From Stramenopiles sp. TOSAG23-2 (lineage: Eukaryota; Sar): 15,327 bases of DNA. The stretch lies in NCBI GenBank assembly GCA_900128395.1, contig LT649714.1:1-15327 (forward strand). The letters are read 5' to 3'. Below, in pieces: positions 7,653 through 15,327 of this stretch (positions within the stretch are counted from its first letter, which is position 1; every line of letters starts with the position of its first letter). A program made the position numbers and the translations under genes. The notes beneath the pieces are model-generated. The model was not told where the DNA came from, did not search any database, and worked only from the letters and a program-made list of their open reading frames with translations.

Positions 7653-8157
7653 TATCCAATGTGAATTATATCTTCCAAAACTTTGTAATCCCACGCTTTG
7701 TTTACTTCTGAATTGATCTGAATTAATAACACTATACAATTATGATATCCAATGTGAATTATATCTTCCAAAACTTTGTAATCCCACGCTTTTTTTACTT
7801 CTGAATTGATCTGAATTAATAACACTATACAATTATAATATCCAATGTGAATTATATCTTCCAAAACTTTGTAATCCCACGCTTTGTTTACTTCTGAATT
7901 GATCTGAATTAATAAGACTATAAAATTATAATATCCAATGTGAATTATATCTTCCAAAAATTTGTAATCCCACGCTTTTTTTACTTCTGAATTGATCTGA
8001 ATTATAAGACTATACAATTATAATATCCAATGTGAATTATATCTTCCAAAACTTTGTAATATCCCACGCTTTGTTTACTTCTGGATTGATCTGGCCGATG
8101 TGAATTATATCTTCCAAAAATTTCTAATCCCACACTTTGTTTACTTCTGAATTGATC
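7653..8157. repeat. 93-bp minisatellite array, about 5.7 copies
   Basis: Units start with TATCCAATGTGAATTATATC at 7653, 7746, 7839, 7932 and 8024, giving spacings of 93, 93, 93 and 92. A diverged, shortened sixth copy runs from about 8095 to 8157. Copies abut directly with no unique spacers. Differences are few: a G/T site near the middle (CGCTTTGTTT or CGCTTTTTTT) alternates between copies 1 to 5, hinting at growth by two-unit duplication. Because 93 is a multiple of three, the minus strand stays open through the first copies as a 31-residue repeat. I regard that as incidental, since there is no domain match and the frame breaks at the 92-bp unit. Confidence 0.9.
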
Positions 8158-8850
8158 ATGTACGTTCCCATCTCTTACATATATATTTATCAATTTATCT
8201 ATTTATGACAAAAATGTGACAACAACAACAACAAATATTATAACAAAACCTGATGATTTATTTAGAGCGAGAGTTAGTGTGAGGTTTATTTTAAGTACAA
8301 CTTATAAATGGATATTACGATATACAGAAGCTTTAATATGTCTTAGTATACGATCAAAACACGGCCTATCAAATGAATCTCGTTTTTTTACGTTGGTGCG
8401 GGAGCGAAAACAAAAATAACGGTAGCATAGGAATAGCATTATTTGAGTTATTTCATTCGTTCCGCATTTTTTAGGCAAGCTGTGTCATATGCACATATTG
8501 GCATATTTTGGCCTCCATTTATTTCAAACACAATTTGATGGGTTCGTATTATAACATTATTAACGCTCTGAAGTTTTATGAGTACCTGATGGTAAATATA
8601 CGAACGCTTCGTAATACTTCTACATATGTACCACATACCACAGTATTTTTAAAGCTGTGTTGCTAAAATAAAAATAATGTGGTAAAATCTCTAAGTTTAA
8701 TATTCGTAATAATTTTACTTCCCGTGGTAAAATAATGCTCTCAATACTCCTCAACTCTCAAACTCTCAACTACGAAGTTCGTACTCAAACACTGTACAGT
8801 ACGAACGTATTTTTATATTTAAAAAGTTTTTTTTATGATACGTATTTTTT
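8158..8850. other. Spacer between the minisatellite and the MOCOS 3' end
   Basis: I cannot assign a gene here. There is a (CAA)5 run at about 8219-8233. Open stretches exist on both strands: plus 8216-8419; minus 8448-8636; and a 45-codon minus-strand frame at about 8439-8303. None shows a recognisable domain. Composition at 8240-8640 is less A/T than in the neighbouring spacers, so decayed coding DNA is possible. The right end must include the 3' UTR of the minus-strand MOCOS gene. Confidence 0.4.
8777..8806. other. 9-bp inverted repeat (hairpin) in the MOCOS 3' region
   Basis: GTTCGTACT at 8777-8785 and AGTACGAAC at 8798-8806 are perfect inverted copies separated by 12 bases. They lie about 45 bases past the MOCOS stop codon. 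The transcript could form a 9-bp stem with four G-C pairs. Just beyond it (8740-8770) is a run of imperfect CTCAACT repeats. Function is unknown; an mRNA 3'-end structure is one possibility. Confidence 0.5.
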
Positions 8851-11754
8851 TTAAAACGTACACAATTCATCACCACATTTTAAAAATGTAACAGGTTCCA
8901 AACCGTTTCTAATTGTCAATAATATTCCAAAATACGTAGCTGAACGCTTTCCACGATATTTGTTTAAAATTTGTAAGTATTCATTATTTTCCACACCAGT
9001 ATCTGGGTTGATATTTATCATCCTACATCGTGAACATGGGCCATGGATATAAAATGATGGGCGTTCCAATGTTGAATGGTCATTAGTTTCATCAATTTGT
9101 TTCATTGCACATGCTTGTAAATATCCATCCCATGTGTCTTCTACATGTGGATTTTTGCTATCTACTGCGTCAATAACTATATTTGGACGAAACCTTCTTT
9201 CCAATAAAAGTTTATCATTAGAATACAAATGTATCTTGTCACTTAAGCGTTTCTGAAAGTGATCTACACTAGTAGTATTTATTAGCAGAACTTGTCCAGA
9301 ATTAGACCAACCAATATCTTTTTTCTTCCGCTCTTTTAAATTGTCTACATGAATTAAACGACAAGCAAAACCAAAATATTCACTAAACCACTTATTTACC
9401 ACTTCAAGCTGATTTGATGGTGTCATGTCAATGATACCTTGGCACTTCTCACCGCATACCATAATTTGTGATAAATTACTTATTCTATCCTTTTTATTAT
9501 TATTATTATTATTATGATTGGTGGATGGCTTCACTGGTAATTCACAATGTAATGTTTTCATACCTGGGGCATTGATACATAAATGAACTTTCTCATTACT
9601 ATTTTCATCACTAACGATATTTTTGGCCAGTGGCATTGGCACGGAAATGTCCTTTTCTCCTTCTTTATTTCCTAAACACACCTCAATACCTATTTTTGCC
9701 ATTGATATATCTCGTTTACAATGCAATACACGCCATGTCAATTTACCATCTAGCGATGCTTTTGGTGTCACTAATGCCCATTGACGATCAAGGTATAATT
9801 TATTTGATACAACAGGCCATGTCCTACCACTTGGGACTTCAAAACCGCCACAAGATTTAATTGGATATACGTACATGCGCTTTACATGCGCCTTCGTGTC
9901 CTTTTCGACATCTTTTATTTCTAAATTGTTTATTTTTATTTGTTTTTTAAAACTTATAGTAGAAGTGGCCTTTACAGGCACTTTACTTTTTGACGTATTG
10001 GTATTATTAGCTTTATATTCTTTTTCTTCCTCAACAGTCCTATTATTATTATTATTATTATTATTATCATTCTTATCTATGAAGTTCACTTTCAGAAATT
10101 TAACAAAATGTAACACATCGGACATGTTGGACATATATCCAAATGATATTCTTATTGCTCCAATTGGTTTTTTTACTTTGGGTTTGTTATTTATAACATG
10201 ATCAATATCGTCACTCATTTCATCATCTTCATCACTTCTAACCTCCATTAAATCATTGTCATCGCCACATACTTTATTACCAGTACGATAATTGTAATCT
10301 ACTTCATTTGCTGATATATTTAAAAACTTTTGGCATGCACCTGGATTGCAGAAACAACCAGTTCTTAATTGGATATTTGCAAGACTTGCAAGTTTTTCTA
10401 CATGCGAATATCCTATTGGGTCTCCATTTGAATCAAGTAAATTAAATGCAATTATCGAACCGACTGAGCCATACAAACGATCATAATAATATCCATAAAA
10501 TTGACACAATGGTTTGCTAGTCTTTACATGTATTAAATTTGTCATTTGAATATAACAAGTGGCAGTTAGATGTTTTACATGTCTATTAATATTTTCCATG
10601 CCACCCAATAACATTATTTGTTCCAGTCCATTATTGACACTAAGTATTCCTTGGAAATTCAATGTGCCATCTTCAAAACGCTCTGAAATATTATCTTTTA
10701 ATTTATGACGATATTGTACACTGTTTTTACTAGCATTTATTGATAGCATACTGCTACTATCGTTTGTCGTTACGGTTGTTGCCATGACAACGGAGACGGT
10801 ACCACCACCAAAATATTTTTTACATTTACCTAATATATGAGCAGATTTATTTTTCACAATCAATGCGCCTAAACCAGTTGGAAAACCAAAAATTTTATAA
10901 AATGAAATCGAAACAAAATCGACATTCGTTAAAACATTTAGATCAAGAGGCGAAGTTGCGGCAAATTTAGCAGCATCTAATAATACAAAAACCTTTTGTT
11001 TTTTTTTATTATTCCATTTATTATTATTTCTTTGTTCTTCCTCCTCATCCGTATTATTATCATTATTATTCTCTTTTAAAAAATCCATATTTGGTTGAAA
11101 ACCTGAAAAATTACATTCCGCTGGGAATGCAAATAAAATTTTCTTTCTATTATTTATGGACGATGGTGATGATCTATTATTTGTTCTTTCTATACATTCT
11201 TTATATTTTTTTGCTACATCTATTATTGAAAAATTTTCTTCATTCGACCTTTTATCTAATGCATATTCTCTAATACCTAACATGCTTGTATGACACTCAA
11301 TGGAATGACAATATGTATCATTTACCATCCATGGAAAATATTCGCCAACAATTTTTAAGGCATGTGTTGCACCTGAAGTAAATATGACAGAATGGGTGGA
11401 GGAATCTACGTTAAACAGCTTCAATACTTGGTGTCGTATCGCATCAACTTTAACATTTGCTGGGCCTGATGCAGGTCCATTACTATGAGGGTTTCCATAT
11501 ATATTCATTTTAATATCTAAAAAATGTTTTTCTAATTGTTGTATTGATGGTATCGTAGCACCTGCATGGTCTAAATATGTCATATTGTTATTGTTTCTTG
11601 TTTTGTCATTGTAATTATTATTATTATTATTATTATTAATATTATACAGTTGTGGAAATTGTTGTTTACGATAATTTATATCATCCATACAATTTGGATA
11701 AGAAATGTTGTTTTTTTTCTTTTTTCCTAATAATGGACTTCGATTATTATTCAT
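8851..11754 (-). CDS. MOCOS: Molybdenum cofactor sulfurase (MOCOS/ABA3 type)
   Basis: 967 codons, one exon, ATG at 11754 with an in-frame TAA just upstream, TAA stop at 8851. The enzyme takes sulfur from cysteine and loads it onto the molybdenum cofactor of xanthine dehydrogenase and aldehyde oxidase in the cytosol. The N-terminal PLP domain (about 58-560) opens with YLDHAGAT (60-67). It has YGNPHS (86-91), a PLP-binding lysine K287 in SFYKIFGFPTGLGA, FEDGTLNFQGI (360-370) and RTGCFCNPGAC (464-474), where C469 matches the sulfur-carrying cysteine. The C-terminal MOSC part (about 622-965) has MYVYPIKSCGG, IDMTPSNQ, RFRPNIVI and GPCSRCRMI, with C910 as the likely cofactor-binding cysteine. It is longer than the usual 800-890 residues, mainly from low-complexity inserts: Asn runs at 40-47, 564-571 and 748-753, and charged Asn-rich stretches near 228-252 and 494-520. 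All key residues are present, so it is probably active. Confidence 0.97.
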   Translation of the reverse strand: MNNNRSPLLGKKKKNNISYPNCMDDINYRKQQFPQLYNINNNNNNNNYNDKTRNNNNMTYLDHAGATIPSIQQLEKHFLDIKMNIYGNPHSNGPASGPANVKVDAIRHQVLKLFNVDSSTHSVIFTSGATHALKIVGEYFPWMVNDTYCHSIECHTSMLGIREYALDKRSNEENFSIIDVAKKYKECIERTNNRSSPSSINNRKKILFAFPAECNFSGFQPNMDFLKENNNDNNTDEEEEQRNNNKWNNKKKQKVFVLLDAAKFAATSPLDLNVLTNVDFVSISFYKIFGFPTGLGALIVKNKSAHILGKCKKYFGGGTVSVVMATTVTTNDSSSMLSINASKNSVQYRHKLKDNISERFEDGTLNFQGILSVNNGLEQIMLLGGMENINRHVKHLTATCYIQMTNLIHVKTSKPLCQFYGYYYDRLYGSVGSIIAFNLLDSNGDPIGYSHVEKLASLANIQLRTGCFCNPGACQKFLNISANEVDYNYRTGNKVCGDDNDLMEVRSDEDDEMSDDIDHVINNKPKVKKPIGAIRISFGYMSNMSDVLHFVKFLKVNFIDKNDNNNNNNNNRTVEEEKEYKANNTNTSKSKVPVKATSTISFKKQIKINNLEIKDVEKDTKAHVKRMYVYPIKSCGGFEVPSGRTWPVVSNKLYLDRQWALVTPKASLDGKLTWRVLHCKRDISMAKIGIEVCLGNKEGEKDISVPMPLAKNIVSDENSNEKVHLCINAPGMKTLHCELPVKPSTNHNNNNNNKKDRISNLSQIMVCGEKCQGIIDMTPSNQLEVVNKWFSEYFGFACRLIHVDNLKERKKKDIGWSNSGQVLLINTTSVDHFQKRLSDKIHLYSNDKLLLERRFRPNIVIDAVDSKNPHVEDTWDGYLQACAMKQIDETNDHSTLERPSFYIHGPCSRCRMININPDTGVENNEYLQILNKYRGKRSATYFGILLTIRNGLEPVTFLKCGDELCTF
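10042..10065 (-). repeat. (AAT)n microsatellite coding for Asn run, MOCOS interdomain linker
   Basis: A pure run of AAT codons encodes eight asparagines (residues 564-571) in the linker between the aminotransferase-like and MOSC domains. Similar AAT runs lie at 11614-11637 (N-terminus) and 9496-9513 (inside the MOSC half, with one His codon alongside). All sit outside conserved motifs. Confidence 0.9.
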
Positions 11755-12129
11755 TATTTATTCTTCTATTTATTAATTTATTAATTTATATATATATATA
11801 TTATTAGTATATTCAAAAATTGAAAGGAAAGGAGATATATATTGGTGTGCACACATATAAGTTTTTGTTGCATATACCCACACAATTTTCCACACCAAGC
11901 ATTGTTTGCTCATCAAAGTCTATATTATTCCATCATTTGCATATGCATGCATGCACGCGAACACAAATAATTAATTACCTGCCTCCTAGTATATAGGTAC
12001 TACTACTGAAGAAAAATAATATATTACAATATATAAAAATGGGAAGAAAGTGATGAATATTTCTACAATATTATAATGTGTACTTCGCAAATACCATAAG
12101 TCATAGAGTTGCGTGTTATTGTTGAAAAG
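11755..12129. promoter_or_regulatory. Divergent spacer between MOCOS and pectinacetylesterase genes
   Basis: This 375-bp spacer separates two divergently transcribed genes, so it should hold both promoters. Visible features are a TA run at about 11788-11801 close to the MOCOS start and an alternating purine-pyrimidine stretch GCATATGCATGCATGCACGCG at about 11939-11959. TGCATGCA is palindromic and stands out against the A/T background; it could be a factor-binding site or DNA prone to unusual structure. No TATA box or start site can be assigned firmly. Confidence 0.45.
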
Positions 12130-13476
12130 ATGAACCATGCAATTGCATTCACCGCACTTTTAGCATCATATTATTTTCTTGTTGTTGTTTTTGCTCATGT
12201 GGATACGACAAGTAGTATGAAAAGAATCAATCCATTTGTTGGCCTTGAGTATTTTGAATCAGCTGATGGGGGTGTGATGAAACTTCACCTACTTAACGAT
12301 ACGGAAAGTACTGGCGCAGTTTGCCTTGATGGAACGCCTGCTGGATTTTATTACTCCCCTGCTGCTAATGCTGGCGCTTCAAAGTCTTGGCAAATATATT
12401 TTCAAGGTGGTGGTTGGTGCTATGACGAAATGGATTGCTATGGTAGATCTAAAAATAATTTAGGTTCGTCTAAAAATTGGCCAACATCTGCAAGTTTGAA
12501 TGGAATTGTATCCTCTGACTGCAAGGTAAATCCGGATTTTTGTAACTTTCACAGAGTATGGCTAGCCTATTGTGACGGGAATTCTTTCTCAGGAAATCGT
12601 GATGAGCCTGTCGTTGTACAAGGAAAAGAATTATTTTTTAGGGGACGTCGTATTATTGATCAAACACTGAAAACGTTATCTATAAATTTTGGTATGGACC
12701 AAGCTGATACTGTAATGTTAACAGGATGTTCCGCTGGCGGCTTAGCAACTTATTTGCATACTGATTACGTCCACAAGGAGCTGAAAGCAAAGTGGGCTAG
12801 AGATTTGCAGAAATTTAAAGCAGCTGCAATCTCTGGTTTTTTTTTGCAGCATGCAACTGTTGAGGGAAAGCAAGTTTACCCAGAGGAAATGAAAAATATT
12901 TTCAAATTAGCAAATTCAACAAATGGATTAAATGAAGATTGTATTGCATCATTCCCACCTGAGCAGCAATGGCAATGCAATTTTGCTCAACATGCCTATG
13001 CACATACAAAAAGTGATACATTTCCATTAAATTCTGCCCTTGATTCGTGGCAAACCGGATGCATTTATACTAGTGAACTTGTGAATGGCTTTCCAAACCA
13101 ACAAGTGATTAATAATGGGAATTGTAGCGCAGCTACAGGATGGAAAGAATGCTCTAGCAATCCGGAGAATTGCAATACAAAACAGATGATAACGATGAAT
13201 CAGTACATGAAAGATTTTCAATCTATTATCAGTGATACAGAAACCTATGTAAGAAACGGAAATGGTGCATTTATCCATTCATGCCATACCCATTGCGAAG
13301 CACAAAGTAGTGAATACAATACGTTCAAAATAAATGGTATTTCAATTCAGATGGCTATATCAAGTTGGTGGAATAGTGATGGAACTGATCCAGCTAGTAA
13401 ACATACTTATACACCTTGCGAATATAACACAGAAAAAGATAAGCCGCATATGTGCAATCCTACATGTAGAATTTAA
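12130..13476 (+). CDS. Secreted pectinacetylesterase / Notum-family carboxylesterase
   Basis: 448 codons from ATG 12130 to TAA 13476, one exon. The open frame extends a few codons further up to a TTG, but the ATG gives a proper signal peptide: a hydrophobic stretch at about residues 5-23. The family are alpha/beta hydrolases; plant members remove acetyl groups from pectin and animal Notum removes palmitoleate from Wnt. Oxyanion-hole motif GGGWC is at 93-97, nucleophile S201 lies in GCSAGG (199-204), the acid is likely D305 in NSALDSWQ, and the base is likely H388 in HSCHTHC. Cysteines are numerous (including 97, 103, 131, 138, 311, 332, 341, 348) and the protein ends in NPTC-R-I, as is usual for the family, so it appears complete. 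The substrate is unknown; polysaccharide deacetylation is the default guess in a protist. It is followed 385 bp later, on the same strand, by a GH18 gene. Confidence 0.95.
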   Translation: MNHAIAFTALLASYYFLVVVFAHVDTTSSMKRINPFVGLEYFESADGGVMKLHLLNDTESTGAVCLDGTPAGFYYSPAANAGASKSWQIYFQGGGWCYDEMDCYGRSKNNLGSSKNWPTSASLNGIVSSDCKVNPDFCNFHRVWLAYCDGNSFSGNRDEPVVVQGKELFFRGRRIIDQTLKTLSINFGMDQADTVMLTGCSAGGLATYLHTDYVHKELKAKWARDLQKFKAAAISGFFLQHATVEGKQVYPEEMKNIFKLANSTNGLNEDCIASFPPEQQWQCNFAQHAYAHTKSDTFPLNSALDSWQTGCIYTSELVNGFPNQQVINNGNCSAATGWKECSSNPENCNTKQMITMNQYMKDFQSIISDTETYVRNGNGAFIHSCHTHCEAQSSEYNTFKINGISIQMAISSWWNSDGTDPASKHTYTPCEYNTEKDKPHMCNPTCRI

Positions 13477-13861
13477 CACACCACATGATTACATTCAATC
13501 AAACGATATTTGTATCTATACTTTATTATGTATTATATCGGATGGGAAGAGATGTTTTTATTGAAAAAGTAAATAATTTGAAACTACATTATTTCATTTT
13601 ATTGATGATGATGGTAACCTGTTCAACGGTTCTTTAAGATTTTAGTACGTGTCGTATGTATGTGTGTAGTAGCTTTTCTTGTGTGTTTCGAGAGTCTATA
13701 TATTATATTTTTTAAATATGCATATAATACTATATACCACCATATCAGTCTATCTATTTATATTAAATATCTTATAACTATATTTGTGCATATATAATAC
13801 AAGGGACAAAAGGAAAAACTTAAAAAAACTCAACCTAGATTAAAAGAAGAGAAGAAAAAAT
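13477..13861. other. Spacer between the pectinacetylesterase and GH18 genes
   Basis: 385 bp of AT-rich DNA separates two same-strand genes. It must contain the 3' end of the first transcript and the promoter of the second, or a joint transcript. A purine-rich stretch (about 13802-13860) directly precedes the GH18 ATG and looks like a leader. No RNA gene or repeat is visible. Confidence 0.45.
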
Positions 13862-14953
13862 ATGTTTTTCCATTATACACCTTCATTGTTGTTCTTGTTG
13901 TTCTTTGCAATAATAATATTATTAACCAATCATAATATTGTGGTTGTTATTGGAAATAATAAAATAACAACTAATAATAATTACCATCAACATCAGTATC
14001 GTTCTTTATTTATATTTCACACAGGAAGTTATAATAATAGTGGGCATTTAAACGAGTCTGTTTGGCATAATTATCCGTGGGAAAATGTACATACCATACT
14101 TATGTTTAGTCTTTATCCAGAATTAGCAGAATATGCACGCTCAGTCGGAGCAAATGTTGCTATTTCTACAGGGGCCCCATCGGATATAAAGAATGCCACT
14201 ACACGTAGACAAAGCATAGAAAATGCAATTAATAATTGTAAAATATTTAAATTTTGTAATTCAATTAACTTAGATATTGAAAGGAAAGCAGAAAATAATA
14301 GTAACATTTCCCACGAGTTGACAGTGTTTGTACAAGAATTAGCACAAGCAATTGAAGAAGCTGGTGAAAAATACCTGCTGATATACGATGCAGCTGCAAC
14401 ACCGGGCTATGAAGGGCGTTATTATGATTACAATGGTTTAAATAATGCGGGGATAGATTTCTTTTTTGTCATGGATTATGATTTAAATGATTATAATGAT
14501 CCACCTCCTTGGAATGATCATAGCATGGCAAATTCTCCAGCCCCAGCAGTTGCACATGGATTACAAAAGTTATTAGAATTCATACCGGCCAAAAAAATTG
14601 TGGTTGGATTGCCATTTTATGGATACGAATATCTAGGTTTCTTTGGAAAACTACCAATTATCTCTCGCCAATTAGGGATTCATGAAATATCTAGTATGCT
14701 AATAGACCCATCATGGTCTCATCATTTTGATAATCAAAGTCGTACACCATATTTAATACATGGAAAGGGATTCACCATGAAGCAAATATGGTATGACGAT
14801 CCAACAAGTATCATGGAAAAAATCAAAATTGCAACGCAACTTGGTATCATTTATTCCGGTTGTTGGACTGGGGATGCATTGGATTATAGTACAAATGCCC
14901 CGATCCCTGCTTCCGATTTTTGGAACGCATTGCTTGTCCAGCAAAAGGGATGA
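13862..14953 (+). CDS. Secreted GH18 hydrolase of the di-N-acetylchitobiase type
   Basis: 363 codons, one exon, ATG start, TGA stop. Chitobiases (CTBS) split the chitobiose core of N-glycans or chitin oligosaccharides, usually in lysosomes. A hydrophobic N-terminus (about 8-31) fits a signal peptide. The GH18 strand-4 motif is NSINLDIE at 133-140, with E140 as likely proton donor and D138 before it. The first Asp of the usual DxxDxDxE (or DxxNxDxE in chitobiase) is Asn133 here. Further family landmarks are FFVMDYD (201-207), VVGLPFYGYEY (247-257), an IWYDDPTSI block (309-317) in which chitobiases also carry IWYDNP-like residues, and a C-terminal GCWTGDALDYS (333-343). Length is close to that of animal chitobiase. 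Several N-x-S/T sites (for example 111 and 291) suit a glycosylated secreted or lysosomal protein. It is probably active; exact substrate preference is not determined by sequence. Confidence 0.93.
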   Translation: MFFHYTPSLLFLLFFAIIILLTNHNIVVVIGNNKITTNNNYHQHQYRSLFIFHTGSYNNSGHLNESVWHNYPWENVHTILMFSLYPELAEYARSVGANVAISTGAPSDIKNATTRRQSIENAINNCKIFKFCNSINLDIERKAENNSNISHELTVFVQELAQAIEEAGEKYLLIYDAAATPGYEGRYYDYNGLNNAGIDFFFVMDYDLNDYNDPPPWNDHSMANSPAPAVAHGLQKLLEFIPAKKIVVGLPFYGYEYLGFFGKLPIISRQLGIHEISSMLIDPSWSHHFDNQSRTPYLIHGKGFTMKQIWYDDPTSIMEKIKIATQLGIIYSGCWTGDALDYSTNAPIPASDFWNALLVQQKG

Positions 14954-15327
14954 AGGAACAAAGAAAAAGATACTGTAGTTGTATAAATATATATACTGTA
15001 TAGTAAATTGAAGTTTGAATTTAAATTTTTAGGAAATTATTTGAGTTAAGGTATTTTCCTATCACTTGACCATAATGTATACTTGAAAGGTAAATTAGAA
15101 TACCACTAAAATGTAATAAAATAAAAAATCACACCGCACAATAACGACATTTTGTTTAAGGAAAATGCCCTAAAAACACCATTTTTACATTTTTTAAGAT
15201 GCATTTTTTAATTATAATTAGTGTTATTAATTTTCTATAACAGCACAGTATGGGGAAAAGTATAAGAAAATCTTCCATTATTTTCCAGGTACATAGCATG
15301 GGAGAAATAGCAGGTACACAACGAACG
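14954..15327. other. 3' spacer after the GH18 gene, with possible start of another gene at the edge
   Basis: AT-rich DNA with overlapping AATAAA hexamers at 15115-15125 could provide the GH18 polyadenylation signal. At the far right, ATG at 15298 opens a frame (MGEIAGTQRT) that runs off the end of the window. Ten codons are too few to call a gene. A poly-pyrimidine stretch ending in CCAG at 15284-15288 could equally be a splice acceptor. Confidence 0.4.

Noticed and set aside
7653-8157. Possible CRISPR array
   Set aside because: The repeat units abut directly with no unique spacers, the unit is 93 bp, and the surrounding DNA is eukaryotic. It is a minisatellite.
8216-8636. Small open frames on both strands between the minisatellite and MOCOS
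   Set aside because: No domain, signal peptide or conserved motif could be recognised. They are noted in the spacer entry but not called as genes.
12109-12129. Upstream TTG start adding seven codons to the pectinacetylesterase
   Set aside because: In a eukaryote the first ATG (12130) is the expected start, and it places the signal peptide at the very N-terminus.

Overview
This window is nuclear DNA from an AT-rich unicellular eukaryote. The evidence is: large single-ORF genes on both strands with no operon-like packing; one spliceosomal intron with a GTAAGT donor; long asparagine runs encoded by repeated AAT codons; spacers dominated by A/T tracts; and eukaryotic families (DHHC acyltransferase, RBR ubiquitin ligase with MORN repeats, two-domain molybdenum cofactor sulfurase). 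TAA, TAG and TGA are all used as stops, so the code looks standard. The lineage cannot be fixed from the sequence; an amoebozoan, stramenopile, rhizarian or similar protist would fit.

Layout, left to right. (1) 349-1383 (+): a DHHC-family membrane protein most like the DHHC3/7 type. It keeps the DHHC tetrad but has lost six of the eight zinc ligands. (2) 1862-3484 (-): an Asn/Asp/Arg-rich protein with a central OB/cold-shock-like domain and a duplicated IDTAALL motif. (3) About 4016-4311 (-): a frameshifted leucine-rich-repeat gene relic inside a long spacer. (4) 4901-7098 (+): a two-exon gene of 695 codons joining a lone RING, a full RING1-IBR-RING2 module, a Cys-rich linker and about eight MORN repeats, with a probable N-myristoylation signal. 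Its 110-nt intron interrupts the RING2 active site. (5) 7467-7598 (-): an orphan piece encoding the C-terminus of a PP2C phosphatase, followed at 7653-8157 by a 93-bp tandem repeat array. (6) 8851-11754 (-): molybdenum cofactor sulfurase, complete. (7) 12130-13476 (+): a secreted pectinacetylesterase/Notum-family hydrolase. (8) 13862-14953 (+): a secreted GH18 protein of the di-N-acetylchitobiase type.

The genes do not form an obvious pathway. The last two are adjacent secreted carbohydrate-active hydrolases on one strand and may serve the same lysosomal or extracellular digestion. The MOCOS and pectinacetylesterase genes are divergent and share a 375-bp spacer. The DHHC and Asn-rich genes are convergent. 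The strongest candidates for something undescribed are the RING-RBR-MORN ligase and the zinc-ligand-depleted DHHC protein. The two gene relics and the minisatellite suggest that the spacers at 3.5-4.9 kb and 7.1-8.85 kb are sites of rearrangement and decay.
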